Positions 7,601 through 15,553 of a stretch of 28,989 nucleotides of DNA are shown here, one piece after another. The stretch's first letter is position 1, and every line of letters begins with the position of its first letter. The notes below the pieces were generated by a model. The model searched no databases, was not told where the DNA came from, and worked only from the letters and a program-made list of their open reading frames with translations. The translations under genes and the position numbers were made by a program. The DNA comes from an uncultured bacterium (GTDB taxonomy: Bacteria; Planctomycetota; Phycisphaerae; Sedimentisphaerales; Anaerobacaceae), in contig CAJVYK010000003.1 in NCBI GenBank assembly GCA_913009865.1, forward strand, positions 1 to 28,989, read 5' to 3'.

Positions 7601-8152
7601 TTGCTTAAACCAGACGAAAATCCACCGGTTATCTGGCCTGAAGAAAAATCCATCTGTGATTTTGCCGGCCTGTGGTGGGTTGCTCATACCAAAAGCAGAA
7701 ATGAAAAAGCCCTGGCACACGATTTGATTCGCAAAGATATCAGCTACTTTCTCCCTATGAACTGGAAGGTTCAGCGGCGAATGGGCAGAAAAACACGCTC
7801 GCTTCTGCCGTTGTTCAGCGGGTATCTGTTTTTTTGCGGCGATGAGAACCAGCGGGTTGAAGTGCTGCGAACCAATCGTGTAGCAAATCTAATCGAGGTC
7901 AAAGACCAGCAGAAACTGCTTGAGGATCTGTTACAAGTTGAGCAGGCTTTTCGAGCCGGCGCTACTCTGGTGCCACACCGGTATATCAAAGCAGGACAGC
8001 GCTGCCAGGTTACAACAGGGCCTTTAGCCGATTTGCAGGGCATCGTGGTTAGAACAAAAACCGACACACGGCTGGTTCTACAGATAAATATGCTCGGCCA
8101 GGCGGCAAGCGTTGAGATAGACACTGATGTAATAGAAATCATCGATAATTGA
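7601..8152 (+). CDS. NusG-like specialised transcription antiterminator (RfaH/UpxY-like)
   Basis: The 183-residue protein has a NusG N-terminal domain (about 24-105), starting with LWWVAHTKSRNEKALAHDL and including PLFSGYLFF (70-78). A C-terminal KOW segment lies around 130-155 (AGQRCQVTTGPLADLQGIV). Such paralogues bind RNA polymerase and help it read through long polysaccharide operons. The start is TTG at 7601, supported by GGGAG about eight bases upstream and by the lack of an in-frame ATG before the conserved domain. It sits inside the nucleotide-sugar run, 51 bases after the aminotransferase and 18 before ugd, so it is probably co-transcribed with its targets. It is not the housekeeping NusG, which is normally next to secE and rplK. 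Confidence 0.88.
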   Translation: MLKPDENPPVIWPEEKSICDFAGLWWVAHTKSRNEKALAHDLIRKDISYFLPMNWKVQRRMGRKTRSLLPLFSGYLFFCGDENQRVEVLRTNRVANLIEVKDQQKLLEDLLQVEQAFRAGATLVPHRYIKAGQRCQVTTGPLADLQGIVVRTKTDTRLVLQINMLGQAASVEIDTDVIEIIDN

Positions 8153-8170
8153 ATAACAGGAGCTGATAAA

Positions 8171-9472
8171 ATGAAGATTTGCGTAGTTGGGGTCGGGTAT
8201 GTCGGATTGGTTACGGCTGCGTGCCTGGCCGAAGCTGGTAACGATTGTTTTTGCGTGGATAAAGACAGCGAGAAAATCACAAACCTTAAAAACGGGGTAA
8301 TTCCTATTTATGAGCCGGGCCTGGCCGAAATGGTCAAACATAACGAAAAGCTCGGCCGACTGCACTTTACAACCGACTTGAAATACGGCGTGGACAATTC
8401 GCTTATTATCTTCCTTGCGGTCGGCACTCCGTCAACGCCGGACGGCTCGGCAGACATATCAGCAATCCTTTCGGTCGCCGGCAAAATAGGCGAAAACCTC
8501 AACGGCTATCGAATTATCGCAACAAAAAGCACTGTGCCGATAGGTACGCACAAGAAGGTAACGGACATTATAAAATCCAAAACAGAAATACCATTCGATT
8601 ATGTCAGTAATCCGGAGTTTCTCAAAGAAGGGGCCGCCGTTGAGGATTTTATGCGCCCGGACAGAATAATCATCGGCACAACCAATCCTGCTGTTATGGA
8701 GAAAATGTCCCAGCTATATGGCCCGTTTATGCGAAGAGGCAACCGGATATTATTTATGGACCCTGTCTCTGCTGAAATGACCAAATACGCAGCGAATACG
8801 ATGCTGGCAACGAGAATCTCGTTTATGAATGAAATCTCGGCACTGTGTGAAAGAATCGGTGCAGACATCGAACAGGTAAGAGCCGGCCTCGGCAGCGACT
8901 CACGAATTGGACGGGCCTTTCTGTTCCCAGGTGTCGGCTTTGGCGGCGGCTGCTTCCCCAAAGATATTCGGGCGCTGATTCATACCGGCGCCGAAAACGG
9001 AGTTGAAATGACAATAGCCAAATCAGTGCAGCAGGTAAATATAAATTCGCAGGATCGATTTGTAAAACGCATTAAGGATTATTTTGCCGGCCGAGAAGAC
9101 AAAACCGTACTGGCTGTTTGGGGACTGGCCTTCAAGGCAAAAACCGATGATGTGAGAGAATCGCCGGCAATTTATTGTATAAAGAAATTACTCGACCGGT
9201 CGATGTCGATAAAGGCTTATGACCCGGAAGCCGGCCCGGCGGCATTGGCGGCTCTGGATGGCAAAATCGAGACCTTCCAAAACGGATATGACGCACTCGG
9301 AAACAGCGATGCACTGATTATATTCACCGATTGGCAGGAATTCAGGAACCCCGACTTCGATGTTATCGCAAAAAAACTAAACAAACCCGTCATCTTCGAC
9401 GGCAGAAACCTATACAATCCAGATATAGTTAAAAAAGCAGGAATTGAATACCACAGTATCGGAAGAAAATAA
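8171..9472 (+). CDS. ugd: UDP-glucose 6-dehydrogenase
   Basis: The enzyme converts UDP-glucose to UDP-glucuronate with two NAD+. The 433 residues show GVGYVGLVTA (7-16), the YEPGL motif (47-51) typical of UDP-glucose dehydrogenases, SNPEFLKEG (146-154) and the catalytic Cys261 in GVGFGGGCFPKD. An AGGAGC ribosome binding site lies about ten bases before the ATG. It differs clearly from the HexNAc dehydrogenase at 5065, so the operon makes two kinds of uronic acid. The 4-epimerase-like gene at 9896 would use its product. Confidence 0.94.
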   Translation: MKICVVGVGYVGLVTAACLAEAGNDCFCVDKDSEKITNLKNGVIPIYEPGLAEMVKHNEKLGRLHFTTDLKYGVDNSLIIFLAVGTPSTPDGSADISAILSVAGKIGENLNGYRIIATKSTVPIGTHKKVTDIIKSKTEIPFDYVSNPEFLKEGAAVEDFMRPDRIIIGTTNPAVMEKMSQLYGPFMRRGNRILFMDPVSAEMTKYAANTMLATRISFMNEISALCERIGADIEQVRAGLGSDSRIGRAFLFPGVGFGGGCFPKDIRALIHTGAENGVEMTIAKSVQQVNINSQDRFVKRIKDYFAGREDKTVLAVWGLAFKAKTDDVRESPAIYCIKKLLDRSMSIKAYDPEAGPAALAALDGKIETFQNGYDALGNSDALIIFTDWQEFRNPDFDVIAKKLNKPVIFDGRNLYNPDIVKKAGIEYHSIGRK

Positions 9473-9486
9473 AAAGGGTAAAAACT

Positions 9487-9852
9487 ATGAACCTTGTCAT
9501 CAAAATTACAGGTATAGTTTTTGTTGTTATCGCGGTTGTGTACCTGCTGAAGCCCGATGCTATGAAGCGAGTAATGGAATTCTTCAAAAAGGGTAAGCGT
9601 ATATATCTTGCAGGCCTGATACGGCTTGTGTTGGCGATTGTTTTTCTGCTCGGAGCCGGTGAATGCAGGCAGTTCTGGGTGATATTCACTCTTGGTGTTC
9701 TTTTCCTGATATCGGGATTGCTGGTATTTACAATGGGCGCTGAAAGATGTAAAACATATATTAGCTGGTGGCAAAAACGTTCGGTTATATTGCTCCGGGT
9801 TACCGTGTTAATACCTCTGGCCATCGGAGCTGTCATTATCTATTCGGCATAA
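9487..9852 (+). CDS. Small membrane protein, function unknown
   Basis: This 121-residue protein has about four hydrophobic segments (near 3-20, 40-57, 64-82 and 98-117) separated by short basic stretches such as KRVMEFFKKGKR. It starts 14 bases after ugd and ends 43 bases before the epimerase, so it is probably in the same transcript. AAAAGGG precedes the ATG. It loosely resembles small DUF2065-like membrane proteins, but I cannot assign it. The operon position suggests a link to surface-polysaccharide synthesis. Confidence 0.75.
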   Translation: MNLVIKITGIVFVVIAVVYLLKPDAMKRVMEFFKKGKRIYLAGLIRLVLAIVFLLGAGECRQFWVIFTLGVLFLISGLLVFTMGAERCKTYISWWQKRSVILLRVTVLIPLAIGAVIIYSA

Positions 9853-9895
9853 TGGGAAAACCACACGCTGTGTTTTAAAACAAGGTTAAGATAAT

Positions 9896-10852
9896 ATGAA
9901 AGCACTTGTTACGGGAGCCGCCGGCTTCATCGGCTCACATCTATGCGAACGACTTCTTGCAGAAGATTTCGAGGTGGTCGGGCTCGATAATTTCGATGAT
10001 TTTTACGACCCCCAAATCAAACGCCGGAATATTAACGACTGTCTCAAAAATAAAAATTTCCAACTCGTTGAAGCTGATATTCGTGATAGTAACGCTATGG
10101 ACAAAGCGATCGGCGACGGTATCGAAATAATTGTGCATTTGGCCGCCAGAGCCGGCGTTCGGCCGTCAATCGCACAGCCGTTGCTCTATGCCGATGTCAA
10201 TATAAACGGAACGCTCGTCTTACTCGAAGCTGCTAAAAAGCATAAAACAGCCAGGTTTATTTTCGGGTCAAGTTCAAGCGTTTACGGCAACAATGAAAAA
10301 ACGCCGTTCTCCGAAGACGACTGTGTTGACTTTCCAATCTCACCTTATGCTGCAACTAAAAAGGCCGACGAACTTATCTGTCATACATATCACCATCTTT
10401 ACGGAATTTCTATAACCTGTCTGCGCTTCTTCACGGTTTACGGCCCCCGGCAAAGGCCGGATTTGGCCATCCACAAATTCGCCAAATTTATCGAACAGGG
10501 AAAAGCTGTCACGGTCTATGGCGATGGCACTATGATGCGGGACTTCACATACATTGATGATATAATCGACGGCGCAGTTGCAGCAATGCAAAAATGTTCC
10601 GGCTTTAATATCTATAATCTCGGTGAATCACAACCGATAACGGTTAATGATTTAATCGCTGAAATTGAAAAGGCACTTGGCAAAAAGGCAACCAAAGAAT
10701 ATTTGCCCCCTCAGCCGGGCGATGTTGAACGTACGTATGCAGATGTCACTAAAGCTGTTAGAGAACTGGGATATAGACCCCGGACAGGCCTCAAAGAGGG
10801 GCTGGCAAGGTTTGCTGAATGGTTCAGGCAAGACCGTCAGGAAATTGGGTAA
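9896..10852 (+). CDS. NAD-dependent sugar-nucleotide epimerase, probably UDP-glucuronate 4-epimerase
   Basis: This short-chain dehydrogenase-fold enzyme (318 residues) has the NAD-binding TGAAGFIGSH (6-15), GSSSSVYG (124-131) and the catalytic YAATK (Tyr151, Lys155). The stretch GLDNFDDFYDPQIKR (29-43), RFFTVYGPRQRPD and GDGTMMRDFTYIDD closely match UDP-glucuronate 4-epimerases (CapI/LpsL group). The expected product is UDP-galacturonate, which fits its place two genes after ugd. It closes the nucleotide-sugar run. UDP-glucose 4-epimerase activity is an alternative. Confidence 0.88.
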   Translation: MKALVTGAAGFIGSHLCERLLAEDFEVVGLDNFDDFYDPQIKRRNINDCLKNKNFQLVEADIRDSNAMDKAIGDGIEIIVHLAARAGVRPSIAQPLLYADVNINGTLVLLEAAKKHKTARFIFGSSSSVYGNNEKTPFSEDDCVDFPISPYAATKKADELICHTYHHLYGISITCLRFFTVYGPRQRPDLAIHKFAKFIEQGKAVTVYGDGTMMRDFTYIDDIIDGAVAAMQKCSGFNIYNLGESQPITVNDLIAEIEKALGKKATKEYLPPQPGDVERTYADVTKAVRELGYRPRTGLKEGLARFAEWFRQDRQEIG

Positions 10853-10894
10853 GCCCGCCTGTGTTTTTTTCTACTATTAATTGGGTAAATTTGT

Positions 10895-10971
10895 TATAAT
10901 ATCGAGCACTGGCTACCGAAGCCAAGAGGGAAACAGGTGGATGGGTGATCTGGCAGAGGAGGGGCACCACC
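10895..10971 (+). promoter_or_regulatory. Candidate -10 box and structured leader ahead of the dockerin protease
   Basis: A perfect TATAAT (10895-10900) is followed by two possible hairpins. TGGCT (10910-10914) pairs with AGCCA (10920-10924), and GGTGG (10936-10940) pairs with CCACC (10967-10971). No convincing -35 box sits at the right distance. The 241-base gap from 10853 to 11093 holds no other gene I can support. The sequence does not match a riboswitch class I know, so an RNA-based role is only a possibility. Confidence 0.3.
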
Positions 10972-11093
10972 AAACTTTCACACAGCTTTCTTTTATGGTG
11001 CGTTCTAAGTGTCTGGGCAAGAACATGGGGGGAATGGCTATAATAAGCTGGAACGGCCGTTATAAATACGAGTTGCTGTATCAAACTAAAGCT

Positions 11094-12065
11094 ATGAAGT
11101 ATAGAGCACAGGAAAGTTTAATATATGCGCTGCTTGCAGCAACGTTTTTATTTTATGGGACTGGGCCGGCTTTAGGTATTGTTTTGCATCCTGACGGCGA
11201 GCCGAACCTGGCGAACTGGACGGACAGGCCCGACCCCAACGTGATTGGACGATGGGGAAGTAACGCCTCCTGCGTAGCGGTGTCATCGAACTGTGTAATA
11301 ACGACACGGCATCAGGGTGGCGGTGTCGATACATACGTGGATATCGGCGGTAATACTTATATTGTTACCGAGATTTGGAATTGTGATACGGTTGATCTGC
11401 GAATAGCAAAACTTTACGGCGCAAACCTGACAAGTTTCGTCGGCATTTACGAATATACCAATGAGACTAACAAAGAGATAGTAATGGGCGGCTATGGCAA
11501 AGGTCGGGGCATCCTGCTCGAATCATACGGTTACACCTGGTCAGGAAGCAGCAATCAGACACAGCGCTGGGGCCAGAACAAGGTCAACGGGACAGGAAAT
11601 GTCGAAGACATCGTCGGTCGCATTTCGGACGTAATTATAGCCGACTTCGATGGGTACGGTGTGCAGGGTGCGCAGCCGTACGAGGCGGCAATGGCAGAGT
11701 GGGATTCCGGCGGTGGATGGTTCATCTATGACGGCAATAAGTGGAAAGTTGCCGGCCTGTCGCGAGGGGTTACCGACCATGATGGAGAGAGCTGGTTCAA
11801 CCCACCCGACAGCTTAGACGCGGTGCGTGTCAGCTCTTATGCGTGGTGGATTTCTCAGACGATACCGGAACGCGTGCCGGGGGATTTGACGGGCGATGAT
11901 TGGGTTGACTTTGCTGACTTTGCCGTGTTGACACAATATTGGCTTAATACGGGATGTGAATATCCGGATTGGTGCGCGGGGGCTGACTTTGAGCATGACG
12001 GGGATGTGGACTGGGCAGATTTAGCTTTTCTAATGAATGGATGGTTGGGCAACGGGGGAAATTAA
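11094..12065 (+). CDS. Secreted trypsin-like serine protease with C-terminal dockerin type I domain
   Basis: Starting at the ATG at 11094 (323 residues), the protein begins with a signal peptide (MKYRAQ, then a hydrophobic core to about residue 28). The frame is open further upstream to a TTG at 10881, but that part is polar and unlike a protein start. A chymotrypsin-fold triad can be traced: His73 in VITTRHQGG, Asp101 in VDLRIAKL and Ser205 in EWDSGGGWF. Residues 262-323 form two EF-hand-like dockerin repeats, GDLTGDDWVDFADFAVL and ADFEHDGDVDWADLAFL, each followed by WL. Planctomycete dockerins anchor or cluster secreted proteins, though no cohesin is present here. It lies between the sugar operon and the convergent feo operon, 20 bases from the latter, and seems to be its own unit. 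The GDSGG consensus reads WDSGG, so activity is likely but not certain. Confidence 0.85.
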   Translation: MKYRAQESLIYALLAATFLFYGTGPALGIVLHPDGEPNLANWTDRPDPNVIGRWGSNASCVAVSSNCVITTRHQGGGVDTYVDIGGNTYIVTEIWNCDTVDLRIAKLYGANLTSFVGIYEYTNETNKEIVMGGYGKGRGILLESYGYTWSGSSNQTQRWGQNKVNGTGNVEDIVGRISDVIIADFDGYGVQGAQPYEAAMAEWDSGGGWFIYDGNKWKVAGLSRGVTDHDGESWFNPPDSLDAVRVSSYAWWISQTIPERVPGDLTGDDWVDFADFAVLTQYWLNTGCEYPDWCAGADFEHDGDVDWADLAFLMNGWLGNGGN

Positions 12066-12085
12066 CCGAAGTTTGGGGATGGCTT

Positions 12086-12730
12086 CTACTTCTCTAATCT
12101 TACGTAGATATCACTTGCCATCTCTTTATCTACAGCCACCTGAGTATGGCCAATCTGAAATACGTATGAAGGCAGTTTATGCAAAAGGCAAATCCCCATA
12201 CCCGGCAGCACCCCCATAACCATAAGCTTCTGCAATTTTTTATCATCGCCGGTGTGAATATAAGCAACTTTGCCTGCCTGCCCTGGATTCAGGGCAGTCA
12301 GTGACTTTACACTTGCTTCTACTATCCATTTCGATTCCAAACAACATTTGCCTCGAGGAATCAGCTTTCCATGGGGGCAGAGCTTGGGATGTCCTAATAA
12401 TACGCAAACATTCTCTTCCACTCCCGGCTGGAGTATATGCTCAAACTGACAGGCGGTCTTATTTACCAAATCCGCCTTAAGCTGGAGGATATCAACCATA
12501 AGCCGCTCGGCAAGTCTATGCCGACGAACAGTGCTTTGAGCATATTCTTTGCCTTTATCAAGCAGTCTTATTTTATCATTTTCCACGGATATATATCCTA
12601 TCTTTGTAAGTTCCAAGAGGGCGTTGCCGTCCAGGGCTATCTTCTTCAAGCTTGTTTCAATATTGCCTTTCTCCTCCTGGGAAATCCACAGGGTCTCCAA
12701 AATCTCTTCTGCTGTATCAGATAACTTCAT
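12086..12730 (-). CDS. DtxR-like metal-responsive regulator fused to a C-terminal FeoA domain
   Basis: The 214-residue protein combines an N-terminal winged helix (about 1-65), a DtxR-type dimerisation/metal-binding part and a FeoA-like SH3 domain (about 140-214, including the MVMGVLPGM segment). Candidate metal ligands follow the DtxR pattern: His71 and Glu75 in RRHRLAERL, and Cys94, Glu97 and His98 in ACQFEHIL. LLGHPKLCPHGKLIP (111-125) is a conserved stretch of this group. It could sense Fe(II), bind DNA, or support FeoB as its FeoA partner. No separate feoA is visible in the operon, so this domain probably supplies that function. Its ATG overlaps the stop of the zinc-ribbon gene by ATGA, indicating translational coupling. 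Confidence 0.87.
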   Translation of the reverse strand: MKLSDTAEEILETLWISQEEKGNIETSLKKIALDGNALLELTKIGYISVENDKIRLLDKGKEYAQSTVRRHRLAERLMVDILQLKADLVNKTACQFEHILQPGVEENVCVLLGHPKLCPHGKLIPRGKCCLESKWIVEASVKSLTALNPGQAGKVAYIHTGDDKKLQKLMVMGVLPGMGICLLHKLPSYVFQIGHTQVAVDKEMASDIYVRLEK

Positions 12731-12903
12731 CTTCTCTTATCTCTCCATTCTTTTATTCTCTTGACCAGCTTTGACTCCAGAGCCGATTCATAGCCACAAT
12801 TCGGGCATTTTACTAAGTTACAGGATTTGGCAATAATACAGCCCCTACAGGCCCTTTGAGCCTGCTTCTCGTCAAACTCCAATCCGCATAAAGGACACTT
12901 CAT
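12727..12903 (-). CDS. 58-residue Cys-rich zinc-ribbon protein of the feo operon
   Basis: Between feoB and the DtxR-FeoA gene lies a complete small reading frame. It starts at ATG 12903 and ends TGA 12727. The sequence opens MKCPLCGLEFDE, has CRGC (19-22) and Cys28, then CPNCGYE (33-39), and ends in a basic Lys/Arg-rich helix. The CxxC pairs at 3-6 and 33-36 form a likely zinc or iron site, and CRGC plus Cys28 may form another. It overlaps feoB by ATGA at its start and the regulator by ATGA at its end, so it is almost certainly translated. Small Cys-rich proteins are known near feoB genes, but this one's function is unknown. A role as an FeoC-like accessory or iron sensor is inference. Confidence 0.85.
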   Translation of the reverse strand: MKCPLCGLEFDEKQAQRACRGCIIAKSCNLVKCPNCGYESALESKLVKRIKEWRDKRR

Positions 12904-14924
12904 AGACTAACCCCCAACCCAACCAATATCAAGTTTAACAATCCCCCCACCAGGAAAGCAAAGGGAAAGATAAAGCCGGCCATAAGAAGGGCTGTCTTTA
13001 GACCTCTTTCTTTAATATTCATAGAAAACTGGGCGATACAGGGAAGAAAAAGGGCTAAAGTGACTACCGATACAACCAAAGGAACACCTGTGAGTATTCC
13101 AGTATTTTTCAGGTCGTAAAGCCCGGCGGCACCAAAGTCCCTTCTGAAAAACCCGAATAGAAATGCCACCGCTGACTCTTTCGGCAAACCTATCCACTGC
13201 ACAGGATGCTCCAATAATCTTACTATAACTTCGAAGAGGCCGGTAATCTTACCAAGCCAGATAAAAATACTCGCAAGAATGAATAAGGGAAATATCTCCT
13301 TGAAATACCATTCCACACGAGTGTAGGTCTTGGTGAATATATTGGAAAGCTTCGGCCACCTCAGAGGGGGAACCTCCATATAAAACAGGGGCTTTTCACC
13401 CGGCATAACCTTCGAGGCCAGATAGCCGATAAAGATAAAGATAAATGACATAACTGCAATCCAAATCCATAATGCCTTGGCATTCCCGGCCAGCAGCGCC
13501 AGTATCACACCTAACTGCGCTGAGCAGGGGACAGCTAAAGCCAAAAGTATGGATGCGATAATCCGTTCTCTTTTCGTCTCCAGGGTCCTGGTTACCATTG
13601 TCGCCATAGTATCACAGCCAAAACCCAGGACAATCGGTATTACCGCCCTTCCATTAAGACCGATTTTTTTGAAGGCACGGTCAATGAGCATAGCCAGCCG
13701 CGGCAAATAGCCGGTGTCTTCAATAATAGAAAAAGCGATAAAGAACGTAGCTACTATCGGCAGAATTATCGCTACGGCATATCTTACCCCCAGCGTGATT
13801 ATTCCGTAGTCGTACACAAAAAGCTCCTGTAGCACTTGCCAGGGAATAATAGAACAAACCCACCTGGTCACAAAGGGATTGATATATTCTCCGAACACAG
13901 TCTCTTCCAAAAAATCAACGGAGGTCTGTGCGCCAAATACACCCACAAATTCATAAAAGCCGAAAATAATAAGAAGAAATAAAGGAAATCCCGTCCAGGG
14001 ATTCATAGTAAGCTGACTTAGCTTCTCTCTAAAGCCGGCCTTTTGTATTTTCCCAAGAGAAATAACCCTATCGCAAAATTCGCTTGCCACCTTCTGCCTT
14101 TCTACAGTAATAACGTAATTCAAAGGGTGAGAATATTTGCCTCTGGTTTTATCCACGACCTTTTGTATTTTACGGTAATTATCCTTTTCTTCAGCTGATA
14201 CAACCTCGATGAGTTCTTGGTCCCCTAAAAGCAGAAGCAGCGCTATCGAACGTTTAGATAACCGATATTCGAATGTAAGATGCGACTCTATTTTTTCTAA
14301 AGCTTTTTCTATATCTTTGTCGTAAGAGACAATGTTACTTTTCAGATTCTTTGGGCTATAAGAAGCAATTCTTCTTCTAAGCTCATCTATGTTTTTGCCC
14401 TTAGTCGCTATGGTTTCAACAATGGGAATTCCTAACTGCTGTTGAAGTTTCCCTACATCTATGGATAAGCCCAGCTTTTCCGCCTCATCCATAATATTCA
14501 AATTCAATATCAAAGGAAGTCCCGCCTCAATAAGCTGGAAGGTAAAGGGCAGCATTCTTTCTAAATTCTTGGCGTCCACAACCTGAACGACAACTTTGGG
14601 CCGCTCTTCCAAAAAAATGGACCTGGCCACCCTCTCTTCTTCAGTTATAGAAAAAAGAGAATAGGCGCCGGGGGTATCTATTATGCCATAATCTTTGCCA
14701 TCAAATCTGCCCCTGCCCCTTGAGACCTCAACAGTAGTGCCGGGATAATTAGAAACCGTCACATATCTACCCGTTAGTGCATTAAAAATAACGCTTTTAC
14801 CGACATTGGGGCTGCCCACGATAGCAACCGTATCTAAATCTTTAAAACTTTGCCTGCCCTCCTCGGCGCAGCGAGTTACTCTCGGCTTAAATATTCCGAT
14901 TAGATTAGTAATAATCTGGACCAA
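12900..14924 (-). CDS. feoB: Ferrous iron transporter FeoB
   Basis: This is the inner-membrane GTP-driven Fe(II) uptake protein. The 674 residues hold an N-terminal G domain with G1 GSPNVGKS (37-44), the G2 Thr in YPGTTVE (60-66), G3 DTPG (83-86) and G4 NIMD (143-146). A helical linker and two membrane gate regions follow, including CDTMATMVTRTLETKRER and PCSAQLG. It is about 100 residues shorter than E. coli FeoB, within the normal range. The start is a TTG at 14924 preceded by a G-rich GGGGGCGG. It lies 67 bases after the dtxR-type gene, and its TGA overlaps the next ATG. FeoB suits an anoxic habitat where soluble Fe(II) is available. Confidence 0.96.
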   Translation of the reverse strand: MVQIITNLIGIFKPRVTRCAEEGRQSFKDLDTVAIVGSPNVGKSVIFNALTGRYVTVSNYPGTTVEVSRGRGRFDGKDYGIIDTPGAYSLFSITEEERVARSIFLEERPKVVVQVVDAKNLERMLPFTFQLIEAGLPLILNLNIMDEAEKLGLSIDVGKLQQQLGIPIVETIATKGKNIDELRRRIASYSPKNLKSNIVSYDKDIEKALEKIESHLTFEYRLSKRSIALLLLLGDQELIEVVSAEEKDNYRKIQKVVDKTRGKYSHPLNYVITVERQKVASEFCDRVISLGKIQKAGFREKLSQLTMNPWTGFPLFLLIIFGFYEFVGVFGAQTSVDFLEETVFGEYINPFVTRWVCSIIPWQVLQELFVYDYGIITLGVRYAVAIILPIVATFFIAFSIIEDTGYLPRLAMLIDRAFKKIGLNGRAVIPIVLGFGCDTMATMVTRTLETKRERIIASILLALAVPCSAQLGVILALLAGNAKALWIWIAVMSFIFIFIGYLASKVMPGEKPLFYMEVPPLRWPKLSNIFTKTYTRVEWYFKEIFPLFILASIFIWLGKITGLFEVIVRLLEHPVQWIGLPKESAVAFLFGFFRRDFGAAGLYDLKNTGILTGVPLVVSVVTLALFLPCIAQFSMNIKERGLKTALLMAGFIFPFAFLVGGLLNLILVGLGVSL

Positions 14925-14991
14925 GCTGTCCGCCCCCTTCTATATATGAGTATACATTCATATTGCAAAGAACCTTCGGAGAATCGCTGTT

Positions 14992-15444
14992 TTACAACCC
15001 GTTTTTACAAAACCGCTTAAATTCCTCCGCTAAATCACAACCATTTCTGCCGCTCTGCGTTACAAATTCAATAAAACACAAAAGCCTTGTAATAACCTCC
15101 GGCCCAAGCGTATGCTCAGCTTTGCAAGCGGCCCGCTGGGCAATATCTATTTCGACACCTAACACATCGACAAAAAAAGACTTCAAGACATTATGCTTTC
15201 GGACAACTTCGGCTGCGGCAGCTTGACCAGCCCTGGTGAGCGTAACAAAATCGTATGGCTCATAATTGACCAGCCCTTTTTTTTTCAGAACCCGTAAGGC
15301 ACCGGTAACAGAGGACCTGGATACCCCGAGCAAATTTGCTATGTCCTTACTGCGGGCCACATTAGACTCGCCGGCCAGATTGAAGATGGCCTCAAGATAA
15401 TCTTCCAAAGAGGCACTTAAATTATTGCTTCCTGCTGAAACCAT
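14992..15444 (-). CDS. DtxR/MntR-family metal-dependent repressor, first gene of the feo operon
   Basis: The 150-residue protein has a winged helix-turn-helix (about 10-70; the recognition region includes LLGVSRSSVTGALRVLKKKG) and a dimerisation/metal-binding domain, but no SH3 domain. Candidate ligands by family alignment are Asp15, Glu18, His84, Cys107, Glu110 and His111 (ACKAEHTLGPEV). The Cys at the position that is Glu in manganese-specific MntR resembles iron-sensing DtxR/IdeR, so Fe(II) is the likelier co-repressor. As first gene of the operon with a palindrome in its own promoter, it probably represses feoB and itself when iron is plentiful. Confidence 0.9.
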   Translation of the reverse strand: MVSAGSNNLSASLEDYLEAIFNLAGESNVARSKDIANLLGVSRSSVTGALRVLKKKGLVNYEPYDFVTLTRAGQAAAAEVVRKHNVLKSFFVDVLGVEIDIAQRAACKAEHTLGPEVITRLLCFIEFVTQSGRNGCDLAEEFKRFCKNGL

Positions 15445-15484
15445 AAACCCTGTTTACCAATACCTTTATAAGTAAGCTACTCCC

Positions 15485-15514
15485 AATATAGTTAGTCTTG
15501 CCTAACTTTGTCAA
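15485..15514 (-). promoter_or_regulatory. Sigma70-like promoter of the feo operon
   Basis: Read on the minus strand, a perfect TTGACA -35 box (15514-15509) and a TATATT -10 box (15490-15485) are separated by 18 bases. Transcription would begin near 15478 and leave an untranslated leader of about 34 bases before the repressor ATG at 15444. Confidence 0.7.
15491..15506. promoter_or_regulatory. Putative DtxR-family operator inside the feo promoter
   Basis: The 16-base site GTTAGTCTTGCCTAAC has perfect five-base arms, GTTAG and CTAAC, plus an inner C/G pair. Its TTAG...CTAA arms resemble known DtxR/IdeR-type boxes. It occupies the spacer between the -35 and -10 boxes, where a bound repressor would block RNA polymerase. 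Confidence 0.6.
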
Positions 15515-15553
15515 GAAGTTTCTAAAAAAATTCAAAAAATTTTGCAGAAGCCG

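Noticed and set aside
10901..11040. Possible riboswitch (cobalamin or cyclic-di-GMP type) ahead of the protease gene
   Set aside because: The hairpins are short and the conserved core segments of those classes are not present; only a generic structured leader is reported.
10881..11093. N-terminal extension of the dockerin protease from TTG 10881
   Set aside because: The extension is polar and ends just before a typical signal peptide at 11094. It also overlaps a TATAAT box and hairpins, so it is treated as leader.
12437..12764. Plus-strand frames opposite the DtxR-FeoA gene
   Set aside because: They overlap a well-supported minus-strand operon joined by ATGA overlaps and show no domain.
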